Origin: Aphis gossypii
Lineage: Eukaryota > Arthropoda > Insecta > Hemiptera > Aphididae
Assembly: GCF_020184175.1 (NCBI RefSeq)
Contig: NC_065531.1
Location: 82,244,604 to 82,308,603 of the forward strand
DNA length: 64,000 nucleotides
Reading direction: 5' to 3'
The position numbers and the translations under genes are program-made. The notes under the pieces were generated by a model. That model saw only the letters and a list, made by a program, of their open reading frames with translations, made no database searches and was not told the origin of the DNA. Positions 1 to 14,500 of the stretch are shown piece by piece; the stretch's first letter is position 1, and every line of letters starts with the position of its first letter.

Positions 1-2099
1 TTATGAACAGCAGGCATCTTACAATTAAAATTTTATTCCCACGAGTTCTGAAATCGATATGATTACAAAAAAAAAAAAAATATTATATAAAAAAAAAACA
101 AAAATGAACAAGGAAACCTTTAATTATTGTGGTCAGGTATATTTAAATGGTATTGATTATTCAAACTTAAAGTTTTAAATAATTCAAACGAATATCTTGT
201 CTAATAGTAATTTTTAAACTCATATTATTATTTTAATTTTGTACGAGTTCAATGTAGATATAGATCAACGTGTTAATGTCAAATCTGACCTAAATATAGT
301 CGTTTAAATAGACAAATACACATCGACAGATATCATTATTTTTCAATCATGCTAATGAACACGTTTTAAACGCGATAGGTACGATTACAAACTGTCTTAT
401 ACAAAATTAACTCTTGATATTTATATATTAGGTGCATGCATGCGGTTCTTTAAACGTCAATTATTATTGTATGCATTTTTGAAACAATGCAGTATTGGGT
501 CGGGTATTATAAAATATATGTGAAATACGGTTCGCAGGGGTCACGAACAAAAAGGGCAGCTAATTAAAGTCATTACGACTTGACGTACATGGCCAAATGA
601 ACATAAACAATACGACATTTGTCTTTAACCAACTAAAACGTAGACCTATCCTTGGTACTTGAAGCTATATTATTATCCAGAATCTTTAATCTGTTTGCGT
701 TTTTGTTTCACGGTGAATTTCTTTTTTCATTATTCATACATATTGATTACAAATTTTTACTCTACGCTGCAAAAAACTTATATGAGTTATAAATAGCTCG
801 TAAACACTGTATAAGCTAACTCGACCTTTGTATACCTTTATAGTTTATAGTTACCTATTATAGTAATATATGTCTTATAATATTATTAATTAACCGAATC
901 GTAAATATTTCTAATCGTCTCATTGTTATATGTGACTTTCTTGAAATGTACAGGTACATTTTTATTTTTAAATGTCAAGGCGAAAAAGTAATCGCGAAAT
1001 ATCTGACTTGATTCGTAAGTTATAGATGCAACCCCACTGTAGGAAAAATAAAAATAAAAAACACTATGATTGTCATAATTGTTTGTGAATAATTGGTAAT
1101 AATGTACACGTTTGAAGTATAGTATTCATTTCGTATTGTAATAACATTAATATCATTATTATCTTTTACTAGTGTTGTGTAACTGTACACTGCAGAACTG
1201 CACCACACTTGTTTTTGTAAACAATACAAGTGCATATTAAATTTTATTAAGCACACATGGATACATTATTGGTGTAGAGTAATAGTTCATTATGAATTCA
1301 TGACCAAATGTTGCCTCAGAAATTGAAAAATTTGATCTCATTAATTTAAAAAATAAAACTAATAGAATATAATTATCGTAAAAAATATACGTAAAACAGT
1401 AGTAATTATAGCTGCGATTTAAATACACTGAAAAACTTTAAAATATGATTTTAGAATTTCAAAAAAAAAAAAAAAAATACAGTATAAAATAAATTGTAAA
1501 TATATTTATTAAATAATTATTTAAAGAATATAGAGATAAAAAATACCTAGGTAATAAAATAATAATGCAAAATAAAAATCTCAAAATTGCATTCGTTGTA
1601 TATTTAGTTAAAAAAAAAACAGTATTTTCTTTAATCATTTGATAATAATAATATTTATTTTTTCAAAAGTTCACTCTCACTACAGTACTTGTAAATTAAC
1701 ATCAGTTCTTAAATAAACTTCAGACAATTTTTTTGAAATCTTCGTATTTCTCGAAGTTTATATAAGTACTTACTACATTAGTTCTCGACGAAGGAATCGC
1801 CCTTCATATCGAGTATAGCACGTATAACCTAAGATTTAACTATTGCCAGACAAACACGCATGATATTATTTATTAATTTATTTTTTTCTTTAACCCTCTT
1901 ATTTTACATGAGTGTGTACTGCGTATTATTCGTACGGGTAGAACCACTTTGCGCCACCACCGCCGCCGCCGACGTTTTTACATGCCGATATATCACGCGG
2001 CGGGTGACGAAGACGACGCGCAAGTTGTATTATAATATAATATTAGATGGGTGCAATATTATTATTACTATATTATAATAACACAAACCGTTGCCGCGC

Positions 2100-2163
2100 A
2101 TGTCCAACGACCTGAGGCACACCGCAGAGCGCCGTCTCGCGTTTCCCGCGGATGACTGGGACG
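2100..2163 (+). CDS. Candidate short first coding exon (speculative)
   Basis: An ATG at 2100 in a CpG-rich patch opens 21 codons, MSNDLRHTAERRLAFPADDW then Asp, followed by a near-consensus donor gtacgt at 2164. The residue mix is ordinary protein-like, unlike the low-complexity translations around it. The exon would end in phase 1, so it cannot splice directly to the phase-0 exon at 18279 and would need an intermediate exon that I did not find. It may be a chance ORF, or belong to another transcript. Confidence 0.15.
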
Positions 2164-3719
2164 GTACGTGTCGGCGCGATTTATCGTCTGCACCGCCGTT
2201 CGAACTGGGCTACGTCCAATAAATGAAATGTGCGCTGCTGTTACCGATGTACTTACGTAACATGCGGCTATTGCGTGGTATTCATAATCGTAATGATGAT
2301 AATAATAATAGTAATATATTAGATCGCTAACGTGAAAAATCACCAAGACTTGGTAACATTATTTAGTTTTACTCGACTTAATGGCATGACTAGAGTTCAG
2401 ATCTTGGAGGTGCTACATTCTCAGGATAGGCGATGCGTCAACTTAGTAAAATAATGATATGATACAATTGGAATAGTGAAAGATAAGGAAAAAATGTGAG
2501 TCAATAGTTAACTTCAAAAATAAATTTACAATCGTTAAAACTAAGTAGAGAATATTTGAAATTATAAAGACTAAGAACTTGATATACTTAAACTAAAGTA
2601 TTGAGGATGCTCACTTATGTAGCTACGTCACTGTTACCCTTTATAATCATTATTTATTTATTTTGTCTTTAGTTTTAATTTAACTCTTAGGAGTGTATCT
2701 CTTATGGTATTCATCTCTAGCTCATGCGCTTAATGATTCGCAAAATTGTTTGTATTATGTATTCATCATCCGGCCTCTTATAGCAACAAACGATTCTCCC
2801 TCAGCACTTTTGCCGTTATAACATTCTGTTTAAATCAATCGGCTAGATTTTAAACCATTATTCCTCTCTCATTTTATACACTTAGGTTAGGTAATCGTTC
2901 GTTTATCTCGATTATTAAATCATCGTATTTTATCGCATCTATTAAGTTGCAAATAAAAATTTTAAAAATATGATAGCACATTTTTTTGTGCTAGGTTTTC
3001 TCATAAATTATATCTTTCACATAAATCATAGATTCGGTTGGTATTTACATTAATTTTTCATTTGATTGGATGCAGCCAAAAAAAAAAAAGATTCTTACTG
3101 ACAATACAATACCTTTTCCGGGTAAGCTAGTATCATTCAATATCGCCAACAATTCTTTCAGTTATATCTTTCCAGATACCACACAAAAAACTTCTCGTTG
3201 GCCTGGAAAAAAACAAATAATATTTGAATACATTCTTGTGGTCGAGTTTTATACTAAATTGTCATCCATGATTTAAATGTATACTCAGTGAATGGTTTAA
3301 TGGATTTTTTTTCACCATATACGACATTATTGTTTCACCAATGTTTGTATATATATATATATAAATATACATATTAAGTAGAAGGCACGATAAACGAAGA
3401 GTGCACCAAAATAAGTCCGAACACTCAGCGAGTACCGAAAACGTATATGACTGGCAATCTATGTATACTTATTATTATCTATTATATTTCTTACTAATGG
3501 CGTGATGCGCATTACGATTTTCGTCGTGTTACAATGTTTTTGTTTTTATCGAATTTTTCACGATTTAAAACGAAACCATTAGGCAACTCGGGCATAATAT
3601 AATAATAAATCGGGTCTATAGTGATCTCCGAAATTTGTGGCGTATACATTATTATGATGTCGCCATTATAATAATAACGTTTAATATATTAAGCGAGTCT
3701 TGACGTGAAAACTGGAAAT

Positions 3720-4530
3720 CGTTTTGTCTCATACGCTCGCGAAATATATCACGGTCATCGTCAAGTCGTCGCTGCATTAATCTGTTTGTTTACGTAAAAA
3801 TATAATATAGATACAGCGGTACACACGCACCACGGGTACTTTGACCCCTGCTCTCGCGCATCACAACACCGAGCGCTCTCGCGGACGTCGTTTCGGAAAC
3901 TGGCGACGACGACAACGACGACGACCTCTTTACCACCGCCGCTGTAGTTTCCTCGACCATTATTTAAGGCGCGTTTGCTCGGCCGACGAAAGGCCTATAT
4001 TATCTGATTTCTCGCCCGAGCGAATTCTTAGCGCTAAAAATAAAATACGGATTAAAAATCGCGATCGCAAAGCGTCTACACTGCAGAGCGTCACTCGTAT
4101 ATACCACCTAACTATTATACCTATACGTTAACGTGCAATAATAAACATTATTTTACTGCGTTCGACCGACGACGACGACGACGACGGCGCGCTTCTTCTC
4201 TTGACGCGCCCGGCATCGATTACAGACGACGGCGGCGCGTTGACGGGTGAATGGACAACGACGACGAGTAGTCCGGCGGCGGCCCGCGGAATACCTATAT
4301 ACCTACCATGTATATTATAATACTGTGAGCCCGGGATTGTATATGCAGGAACTCTCGGTTTGGCACTTGTACGCATTTTACGATTGTAAAATTCAATCAG
4401 TTCTCTCGTCCGACGCGGTATATTATATTATATATATAGGTATATTGGAGGTAGCGGGTAACGGATTCTCTCGACGCGAGACGACCGGCCGCCATAAATC
4501 GGCAACAAAAACGACGACAAGGCGACGCGT
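3720..4530. other. CpG-rich block in AT-rich flank
   Basis: CpG-dense sequence with (CGA)n at 4166, interrupted near 4290-4330 and 4420-4440 by AT-rich words. No protein domain is visible in any frame. It is a possible regulatory region. Confidence 0.35.
4166..4187. repeat. (CGA)n CpG-containing trinucleotide repeat
   Basis: A GAC run inside the CpG-rich block of 3720-4530. Similar runs occur at 6931-6950, 7978-7996 and 9989-10011. Confidence 0.9.
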
Positions 4531-6889
4531 TTAATGTATACGTAATGTGTGCGATCCATTTATACATCGCTTAAATTGCCGAGTAGTCGCCGACCGCTAA
4601 TCTATGGCGTTCGTCTTAGGACGTGACTTTAGCTATACGTACCTGTAATAGTTATTAACAATAACTTATTATTTTTAAAATTATAGAGAGACTCTGTGGT
4701 TGACCTTTTTTTTGTCCAAAGAAAAAGTGGGAACAATATTAAGCCCCTTTGAACATTAAAATCATTCTCTAAACTCGTTTTATAAAATATACAATAAAAT
4801 ACTATAGTATAATGAGTAGGTATGATTTTTTGAAGGAACACAATATAATAACCACAAATTATTAATTAATCTAATACTATTATTGATAATACGATTTAAC
4901 AATATTTTTCTTAACGTATACAGATTAGAGATTTTATAGAGTTATAAATTTATGTTTGAATTTCTAATGTCACCAACTAACAGCCTAGTTGTACCTATAT
5001 AGTATATACCTATAGTATATATACGCACGTCTGATTGCTCGATGGAAGTACTTAACTGCAGCGCGGTGGTGACGGGACATCACAACAATGAACCGCCGGG
5101 TAATTACAGGTCGGACAACTATTTAACGAAATAACATAATGTAATATATTATTATAATGTATTGACACGAGTTTGCGTGGTGGTCTTTCGAAACTGATTT
5201 CCGTCCGTTATAATGTATCGTGTCATTATATTTTAACAAACGTTTCGACGCGTAGGTAAGACGAATAATATTATTGGAAACGATAATTGTCGGTTCTGAA
5301 GATATCGGAGAGGCGCGTCGTATTTCTTCTCCATTACAATATAATACTATGGCGCATGTTCAATATCCTCTGGGCTCGTGGATTAAACGTGGGACTCGAC
5401 CGATCGTTGCATTGTAACAAAGTTTATATTTTGTCAATATAGGTCGGAGGATCCATTCCCTCGTCATTGGTTTGGTGCTTAAGTCATGTTCACGCTAATA
5501 ATATTAGATAATAATAAATACATTATATCAAATATGTTTTGGTACCTATTTTAAATTTGTTTAGTGGATTTAACAGAAGTTTAAAACCTAATGTTTTATA
5601 TTATTTTTAATACTAAACTCGAATGTTTTTTTGAATCAATGATAAATTATTAACACAACATGCATGCTGCAGTCGTGACTTTCGGAAGTCCAGTCGACAG
5701 GTACGACTTCTGAAAAATTGACACATTCTATTAGGATATCGAAATTTTTTCGTTTATTTTTTTATTTCGTCTGTTTTCAATATCGAAAATAATTCCGTGA
5801 CGCATTATCTAATATCTACCGTACCACTCGTCAACGAAGACGAGGTATCATCATCGCATATAATATTATAATACACACTGCAGCAGCAACTATAATAATA
5901 TATACATTACTACGTCTCAAGGTTATTTTCAAAATTAATATTGTTCTTCGTCTGGACAGACATTATATATGTACTCACGATGGTACGTGTATATAATCAT
6001 TATTAGCGAAATCTATCAAGTCCGGCTGTTGTTTATAACATAATTATTATTATTATTGGGTATTCCGAGTCGGTTTTTTTTTTATTCATTTCGACTTCAC
6101 ATTATAATATTATGGATAGTTATTATGCCATGCACATTATTGGCCGATCAAACGACATAAGTATATTATTTAAAGGTTCATTTCTCCTACTCGTCTCCAT
6201 ATTAAAATGTTGAAAAATAAATCTGTTAAAATTCTAGTTGTACCACCACATTCAGAGATTATTTTTAGAGAGCAGTTTGATCCGAGTTCGAAAATATACC
6301 GATTATATCTCAGTCCAATGAGTTCACAGAGCGATAGGAATACTGCAGATGCCGATTTTTCCGTATACCGTAGCCGTAGTAAATGTTTGATCATTTTTTT
6401 TTTCACGGCGAAGTCGGCGGGTTCTATAGCTGGTTTTAATCATAAACGCCCGGCCGTTTGTTTGACTTATAAACACACACTCGCCCGGTGCCCACTCATC
6501 GCCCGCTTACCTCGGTCAAACAAACAAAAAACCTGCACGTCCGCGTACCTATATACCCGTGCCCCCCCGGCAGGTCCCGGGGACGGCCCCGCCGCCGCCG
6601 TAGCTGTGCCATATATTATAATATAGTGATTGAATGTGCGCGCGCGGTCGTTCTCGTCCACGATCGATGGCCACTCGCCGATCGGAGCGGCGGCCGGTCG
6701 TTAAACGCGCTCGTCCGCGTCTTATCTGCCGGGCTCATCGGTTCGCGCGCGTTATTGTCCGGCGGCGGCGGCGAATAAAATGTGGTGGTAAATAGTAACG
6801 GGGCCGCCGCCGCTGCCGCGAAGAGGACAGTACAATTACAATCGGCCGCCGTGTCCGTCAACGTCCGTCGGGTGGCGAGAGGAGAAGAG

Positions 6890-6896
6890 TATAAAA
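6890..6896 (+). promoter_or_regulatory. TATA-like box in a CpG-rich block
   Basis: TATAAAA sits within the CpG-rich block of about 6470-7010. The sequence immediately downstream is GC-rich and contains a (CGT)n run at 6931-6950. The arrangement resembles a core promoter, but no first exon or initiator could be defined and AT-rich matches are common here. Confidence 0.15.
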
Positions 6897-6930
6897 TATA
6901 TAGAAAAAAAAACGCGCACGCCGCCGCATT

Positions 6931-6950
6931 CGTCGTCGTCGTCGTCGTCG
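6931..6950. repeat. (CGT)n trinucleotide repeat
   Basis: A run of CGT units inside the CpG-rich block of 6470-7010. Confidence 0.9.
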
Positions 6951-9900
6951 GGTTGTCCGTCAAACGGTCGACGACGTGGTGTGGCCCGCGGCAAACCGTA
7001 TAGAAGTTTTCGCGCGCAAATTAGCGTAGGTATATATTATTATAAACGTACTCGTATAGGGTGTGTATAAAATATCTACACAAACATCTGACGTGTATTG
7101 TAATTCCTATTTAATATTGTGTAAAATCGTCAGATCTCCGCGTGCAGATATACCCCGAGGGATTATACGATCTACAGGGCGGCGGTGGTTTGCTAAGCGT
7201 GTTCACCCCCGTTATTTTTTTCATTTAAAAAGCGACATATTATACAAATCATGATTCTTGAAATTTTTCTACTTGGTACTAGAATTTCAAACGAAAACCC
7301 TTATTATTGTAGATTATCGAGAGATCATCATTTTTAAAACTAAAGTACCTAATTCAAAATACAGTAACTTAAAAACTACTCGTTCAATTTTTGATTTTGT
7401 AACGTTAACATTTTCCAAAAATATATAATCTATCGAATAATTTTAAGAAGAAAAACTTCATTTTTGTTTGAAAAATACAAGGTTTTATCTCCACGAGAAA
7501 CTCCTTAAGCAGTACTTAAATATACTAAAGAATTTGAGAAAATGCTTAAAAAAAATTCTAAAAATAAGATTTTTAATACTAACTGCTTTATTAAAGAAGA
7601 AAAAGGAGTGAGCATATTTGGTGATTTACCTTGTTTATGTTGATACCTTGCCTTAATATGCGTAATTGAATAAGCATATTATAATTTGTATGAGTGTGCT
7701 TAAAATCGTTAATACACGAACGTATCAATAGCCATATATGTGAAAAAAAAATCGAAATACCGTTCGATATAAACGCGTGAAGTATTTTTATAGTATATAA
7801 GTACTCGACGCGTATGTATTGTTGTCGTCGTCTACAGGTATATATTATAATCAAAATAATAAACGGCTGCCGATAAATCTAAACGAAATCGGATAGTATG
7901 TGTGTATGAGAGGTATACACTTCTATAGGTATGTAACACATACAACGTCGCAGATGTTTTTCCGGATCGATAGGTATCGTCGTCGTCGTCTTCGTCGCGT
8001 TTTTTGCGGTCCTCAACAAGCGGGCGCGCGCGCCACCGATATATAGACGTTCCATATATTATATTATATATATATATTTAAACGTACGCGTGGAAATAGT
8101 ATATATTATATTGTTTCACCCACAATAACAATTTATGGATCGATCTGGTTTACGAGCGCCTCGGGCTCGGTCCGTACAAGTATATATGGGTTTGGGTATG
8201 CACCGAGTTATATGTATATTATACATAAATACATATATACGTGAAAGCAGATCCGCATATCTTTATAGCGGCTCGCGTCGAATTCTTCTTCAGCCCGAGG
8301 TGTACGTGGATATACACAATATCTATATATATACATTATGCATGGGTACAGTAAGATGTTATTATTGTTTTTGTTGTTGTTCGTATACCGGAGAAGTGTG
8401 CAGCAGTAGGTACAATTATAGTGCAGATAACTTCCGTAAAAACTATAGCGTATGAGTATTAAGTACATTATATGGTAATTGGTTGGTGATTATTTTACTA
8501 TAGGCGTGAAAAATAATTGGAACGAAAACAAAACATATTAAGTCGTTTGATCTTTGATGACAATTTAATAACATTATTGAAAAAGGAAAAAATTGTACCT
8601 TTTAAAATATACTTGTTGTTGTTTGTGCGTGTTAGTTATATATTGTATTGTAGTTATTCGTAGCCAGATAGTCTATACTCTATAGATATAAGTATCGTAA
8701 AATACAGTTTGCGTAGTACCTATATTATAGTATTATTATTCCCAATCAGAGCTTTACAATTATTCCATACATTTTATTATAATAATACACGTTTAAATAC
8801 CGCATATTAGATTTTAATTTCAATTTTCTTTTTATTATTATTATTATTTTACCACTAGAACAAAATAAAACATTTTTTTTGTTCGATTCCTTTCCGGAAT
8901 AAAACAACAGTAATGATTAGAGTGCAATAATATTCCGTTTAATATAATCCGTTAGGTATGTTGACATAGGTAACTTGTTTTTTTTTTTAACAACTACAGT
9001 CATATACTTATAATAAGGTTCGTTTTTTTTTAATTCATGTTTATATATTTTTGCCCCTTTGAGAATTACATGTATACGACGTACGTACATATTATAGTTA
9101 GGTATATACACATATTATACTTGGCAAACACGATTTCAAGCGCAGACGATTAGGTATACACGTCAATAACGGTCGACCGTTAACCATGTCGCAGTCGTTA
9201 AAAAATACAATTTACGATGTGCACACGGATAAAACACAAGGTTCTCGTATACGCGCGTAAGTATTTGCTAAGAGAAATGGCGAAAATAAATACTTTATTC
9301 TTGTTATGTTATGGAATAAAGAGAAGAGATAGCGTCGTTTCATATAATGCAATATAAACGCGAACGGACGATGTTCGTAAAATATAATATAAATATCGCG
9401 ATTACGCAACCCGATTATTGTTGTTTCCGTGTACTACTGAAATCAATGACAGTATACGTTTACGGAAGTCGTCTGGCAAACGTGACCATACACATTATTT
9501 TACTTTATTAAATGCGGTGGTGGACTACATCAGATGATGAGTGGGTTTTAATTTATATTAGAATACATATATGTATTTATTAATATTATTATTAATTATT
9601 CCGTGGTAATTGCTTGGCCTGAAATAGTTCACGAGTAGGTGCATACAAATGCAATACATTATATTATATAATAAATAAAAATTATTCCCCAATGCGAAAT
9701 TTTGATTTGAACAGTTGAAAAAATCTTGAAAATGGAAATCATACGTGTAAAATAAATTTCATATCATTGTCGCGTGTTCGACTTGCGAGTACAGAACATA
9801 GAAAAAGGACACCCGTATGCGCGAACCTTTCTGTCTGCAATGCACAGCCAGTGCAGTGCAATATATGTGTGCATATTATATAGAGTGCATTGAAATTGCA

Positions 9901-9988
9901 GCAGCAGCGCCACCGCCGCCACCGGTGGGTGGATACAGTTCTCACGGTTCTGGATTTATGTACCGGGCAGAAGAACACGACACACAGC

Positions 9989-10011
9989 CGACGACGACGA
10001 CGACGACGACG
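9989..10011. repeat. (GAC)n trinucleotide repeat
   Basis: A run of ACG units in the CpG-rich patch of 9890-10075. Confidence 0.9.
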
Positions 10012-13000
10012 CTGCGGGTCGTTATTCATTTTTTTTCCCGCACCGCCCCCAATGACCGGCTTGCAGCCGTAGGTTAGATACACGTAATATTATTATATAC
10101 CAGCGTATACGTCTTGTATACACACATATTATTATAATATTATGTGAGGTGATTTTTTTTTTTTAAATGAGACACTCGTATTCACAGACAATCTTAATGT
10201 ATATATATTTTTTAATTTTAAATAATACAATTGTAACGTTGCCGCTTTATGTTTTTTTGAAAAATCGTATTGTTTTTGATATAAAAAATTATTTTTGGAA
10301 AAAATTCGCTGTCGATACCCAAACTGCTTATAAGTTATAACTACTATCAATTTGTAATTGACAGTTTCATTGTTTTGTAAACACTTTCGTGATAGCTAAA
10401 AAAAAATTAGACATTTGCATGCACTTAACGTTAAGTAGAATAAAGATTACTTGTTCTATGGTATAGTTACGCGCCTACTTAATATTAAGCTCAGGATCAG
10501 CTTCTAGGTATAATATTTTATTGAAATTTTTTTTCATAAAGTAATGAAAATCTTACTCGCATTTTTTATATCGGAGGCGATTGAGGAAATTGAATGACAA
10601 AACAAATGAATTATATAACATAAAAAACAGTTTGCAACACTAGTAATGTAAAACAAATTACGCCACCGGGCAATATAATATTATAAGCATATATGCAGCA
10701 TGACGGCATTCTATAAAATAATGTGTACGGACTTGTCGTCTCTACAATAATAATATAGACGGCTAACTTTTTTTTTTTTAAAAAAAAAACTACTAACGGG
10801 GACGACTCATACGCTCGTGTTTATTGGAAAACCTTGTATTGAGTTGGCGCACGCCTCGCGACACCTTGTACGGCGCGTAAACCGAAACCGAGTAGCCGCC
10901 GATGATAAACCGCGTACCGAGATTCGTTATCGCTGCCACGACAGAATGAGCGAAGAGGACACACTATACCGCCTGCACCGGTGCAACGTTGGTGTATATG
11001 CAAAGCGGTAACGATCTTCACAAACAATTATTATTATTATTATTATAAGAACCATCCATCGCACGCAATAAACATTTCTGTGTCGCGAACCTTAACGAAT
11101 ATTTCCCGAGGCAACTAAACACTAGTCCACGAGACCCAGGTACATGGCAAATTGCAGGCATTGAGTTTCACATGTTTACGTTGAAACTCGTTATAACTCG
11201 CGTTTCACTCCTTATATTCTGTGCTACGTTGCTATAATTCTGCTATATTATCCGACTTAACTCGAGTTAAAATTCATTTATCGTTATATCGCTTCAGTTA
11301 AAATATAGGACTGTAATACAAGCACAACTACAATGATTAATTTTATTTCCCATTTGTTAATTCTTAATTAACTGGGCATATTTTTGTATTTAAACACAAA
11401 CAACTAGAGACTGCAGATTCAACAAATATTGTTAAAAATTATATTCGTGTTTGTGTGTTTACATAAAAATATGTCCAGAGTCAAGAAAGCCAACTATGAT
11501 TACAAGTCTAAGTAACCATCGTAATACTGTGTTCATAAGTATTTGATTTTAAAATGACGTTTCCCGTCTAATAAACCGTAGTTGAAGGATATTTTTTTGA
11601 ATAATGAACTCAAGTTCTATTATCTTATGATTATAATATAATAATATAGTATTAAAGCAATAAAAGCAATAAAATAGATTTTAAATTTAATAAAACTGAA
11701 ACAATTTAATTTATCTCTCTCCTCCTCCCCCCCGAGAACATCACTGCAATTACCACCGAGGTATCTCCACATGCGCTAGTCATGATAATTATTCGTTTAA
11801 AAAACCGCTTATAATATAATGTGTGCATGCGCAAGTACCTATAATATATATTTAGGTAGGTACGACACGTCTCAAGAAAAAAATTGAATACAAAAAATAA
11901 TAATAATAACAATAATCTCAATAGGATATTATAACACCATCGACCGGTCATCGCGTAGTGCTGATATAATATATAATATACTTACTATATGGTATAATAT
12001 TATTGTGTTTACCGCTATACAATATACACATAATATACATTATAGATAATATTTTTATACAAGTAGGTAGGTATGTTCGCGCGCGCAGCGTGATGTACTT
12101 ATAACATATATACATTTATCGCGCAGGTACCTTCATACGTTCATTATTATTATGATTATTACGCTAATTATATGTATAACTCTTTGACACTGGCACCGCT
12201 AACCGGTTCGTAGAGAAAATTCTTTTTTTCTCGCTAATAGTTTTTATTTTAATTTCAATTTTATTACTTTTACTGGTTTATATCTAACAAACCTCCTACA
12301 TAGGTTATTACTTAGCCCGTGATCCACACCGGATGTTTTCTTTCATCTTTAAAAATATTATTATATACCTACCTACGACAATATTGTCATTACACCGTTA
12401 TACGCTACCGTAAACGTGTATTGTTTAGGTATAGTGCACAGTCAATATTATTATATGTATCAACAGTTTAACGCCCCGTGGTCTGTATGAGTGTTAGGAA
12501 TGTTGTATGTTACTCGAGTGTAACATATGAATAGTTATATGTCTGTTAGGAAAATATATTGATAATATTCGATGTATTTATAAAAATAATTATTTATTTA
12601 AAGTTAATAAAATGAGTAGAAGTGCAAAAATATAGATATAAGAAGTTTAGATATCAGAAAAATATTCGGATTTAACATAAAATTACAAATAAATGGGTAA
12701 AAATATTAAAATATTAAAATATTTTTAACGTAAATTTTTTTTGTATTCTCAATATTACATAACATCATTTAGGTATGAATTAAAAATCACACCTTAAGGT
12801 AAAAAGAAAACATCGACATTTGCCAAAAGTTTATTAAATAATAAATATCTTTGGAATTAGAGATCTCTTGGAAATAATTTGTTCTGCTTATTTTTATTTA
12901 AAATTTAGAAGTATAGAGTGGTTATTTTAAGCAGGGATGTTAAAAGAGATACATGTATTATTCTGTTAATCAAATATAAATATTAATTGTAGTCAATGAT

Positions 13001-13563
13001 GTAATAATATAATAATAATTTAATACGTTTTTTTACTAAATATTAATTTAATATACCAGTTGTGTGTGCGTGATAAAATGCTCTTATATATGATATGTAA
13101 CGTCTCTGATCGGTTCATGGGAATCAATAATTATTTAACCGATATCGGTTGAAACTAAATACCCAATTATCCTTGTTATAATATTATCATATTATTGTGG
13201 TTTGTCGTCCGCGATTATAGTGAAGCTGCAGGGGCGCTTGGGCTGTAATGTGCATATTATATAATACCTATATATAAGTATATATATCGTCTTAAAGAAG
13301 CCTCGTGGTCATTTGTTTTTGTTATGTTTATGTATATCAAAATAGTCTATATAGGCGGTGGCGGTGGTTGTTAAAATGTTTTCCACCGATCCTTCACTCG
13401 GGTCATAAATCGTTCGACCACGAGCTAAACTCATCATCGCCGCGCGCTCATTAAAAAAAAAAAATAAATAAATAAAACAAAAAACAAAGACGAATAACGA
13501 GCAGTGAATAAGATAAAACAAACAGAGAGACGGTCATATCGGATGTAATATCTATACCAAGAG

Positions 13564-13591
13564 ACACACACACATAGAGAGAGAGAGAGAA
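13564..13591. repeat. (AC)n-(GA)n compound microsatellite
   Basis: A short AC run directly followed by a GA run. Confidence 0.9.
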
Positions 13592-14467
13592 ACTGAAAGA
13601 GTAAAATCTGTTTGCAATAAACTACACGTTAATGGGTTGGCAATTAAACGGACCTTTTTCTAAAAGGGGTCACCTGTGATACGACCCCGGAGGTGTTTTC
13701 CTCCGCAACACGCGCGCGCTTGGTGTGATTTACGGGTATTGTCCGGGGCCGAGTCCCGCTGCGGGGCGCAAACTAACTATTATTGGCCGATTTATATGTT
13801 AGCTCAGCACTGCAATATAATAATAACAATAATAACATATAATATATACGTATATATTATAGTAGTTCAAAGTTCGCAGGCACGCGACTATTACATACAT
13901 ATTGTCAGTCGCGACGGCACACATTATATGTTTATATATATTATATTAATATGTGTGTATATATACATTTTTTACCTCTATACGTATGTATATCTATAAT
14001 ATCTATATGCATATTATTATAGATATAAATTACGTGTACGAGTATATTATAATAATAATAATAATAATGATAATGTGTATGAGAGGCGCTCTGTTTATTA
14101 TTATTATCATCGTCGGTCGTTGTTACAAGACACGCGGCCGCCCCGAGTGACGCGCAGGCGACCATCAATCATATATGTGCGCTGCCGCGATGTCAAAACG
14201 TCGTCGTCGTCACCGCCGAGACCGTGGAGCGCGTGCTCGCTATAATACACCGTATAATATAATAGTAATAATATTATATATAGATAATAATACTTTTAGC
14301 CGGTTAATTTGGAAAAGATTATTATCCGTCCGGTCGTAGGTATAAGAGAAAACAATCCGGCCCCACGTCGAATTTGACATTCGGTCCGCGGTGTGTAACA
14401 TATATCTGTATTCGATACTGCGACCGATCGCCGATGTCGAACACACCAACATCGAATTAATAATAAT

Positions 14468-14500
14468 TTTCTTTCTTTCTTTCTTTATTTATTTATTTTT
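14468..14500. repeat. (TTTC)n-(TTTA)n compound tetranucleotide repeat
   Basis: Four CTTT units run into three ATTT units. Confidence 0.9.

Larger units (their letters stand above)
6470..7010. other. CpG-rich block in AT-rich flank
   Basis: A dense G+C and CpG stretch of about 540 bp between AT-rich neighbours. It carries CCG/CGG runs, a TATAAAA at 6890 and a (CGT)n run. ORFs through it are Ala/Arg/Thr-rich artefacts of the repeats on both strands. It could be a promoter or enhancer. Confidence 0.4.

Noticed and set aside
6207..6626. 139-codon plus-strand frame
   Set aside because: Its end runs through the CCG-rich block and the mixed translation matches nothing known to me. It is likely chance.
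10817..11027. CpG-rich overlapping frames on both strands, considered as a possible bHLH exon
   Set aside because: The basic-looking residues do not match the bHLH basic region or helices in any frame, and no phase-compatible donor was found.
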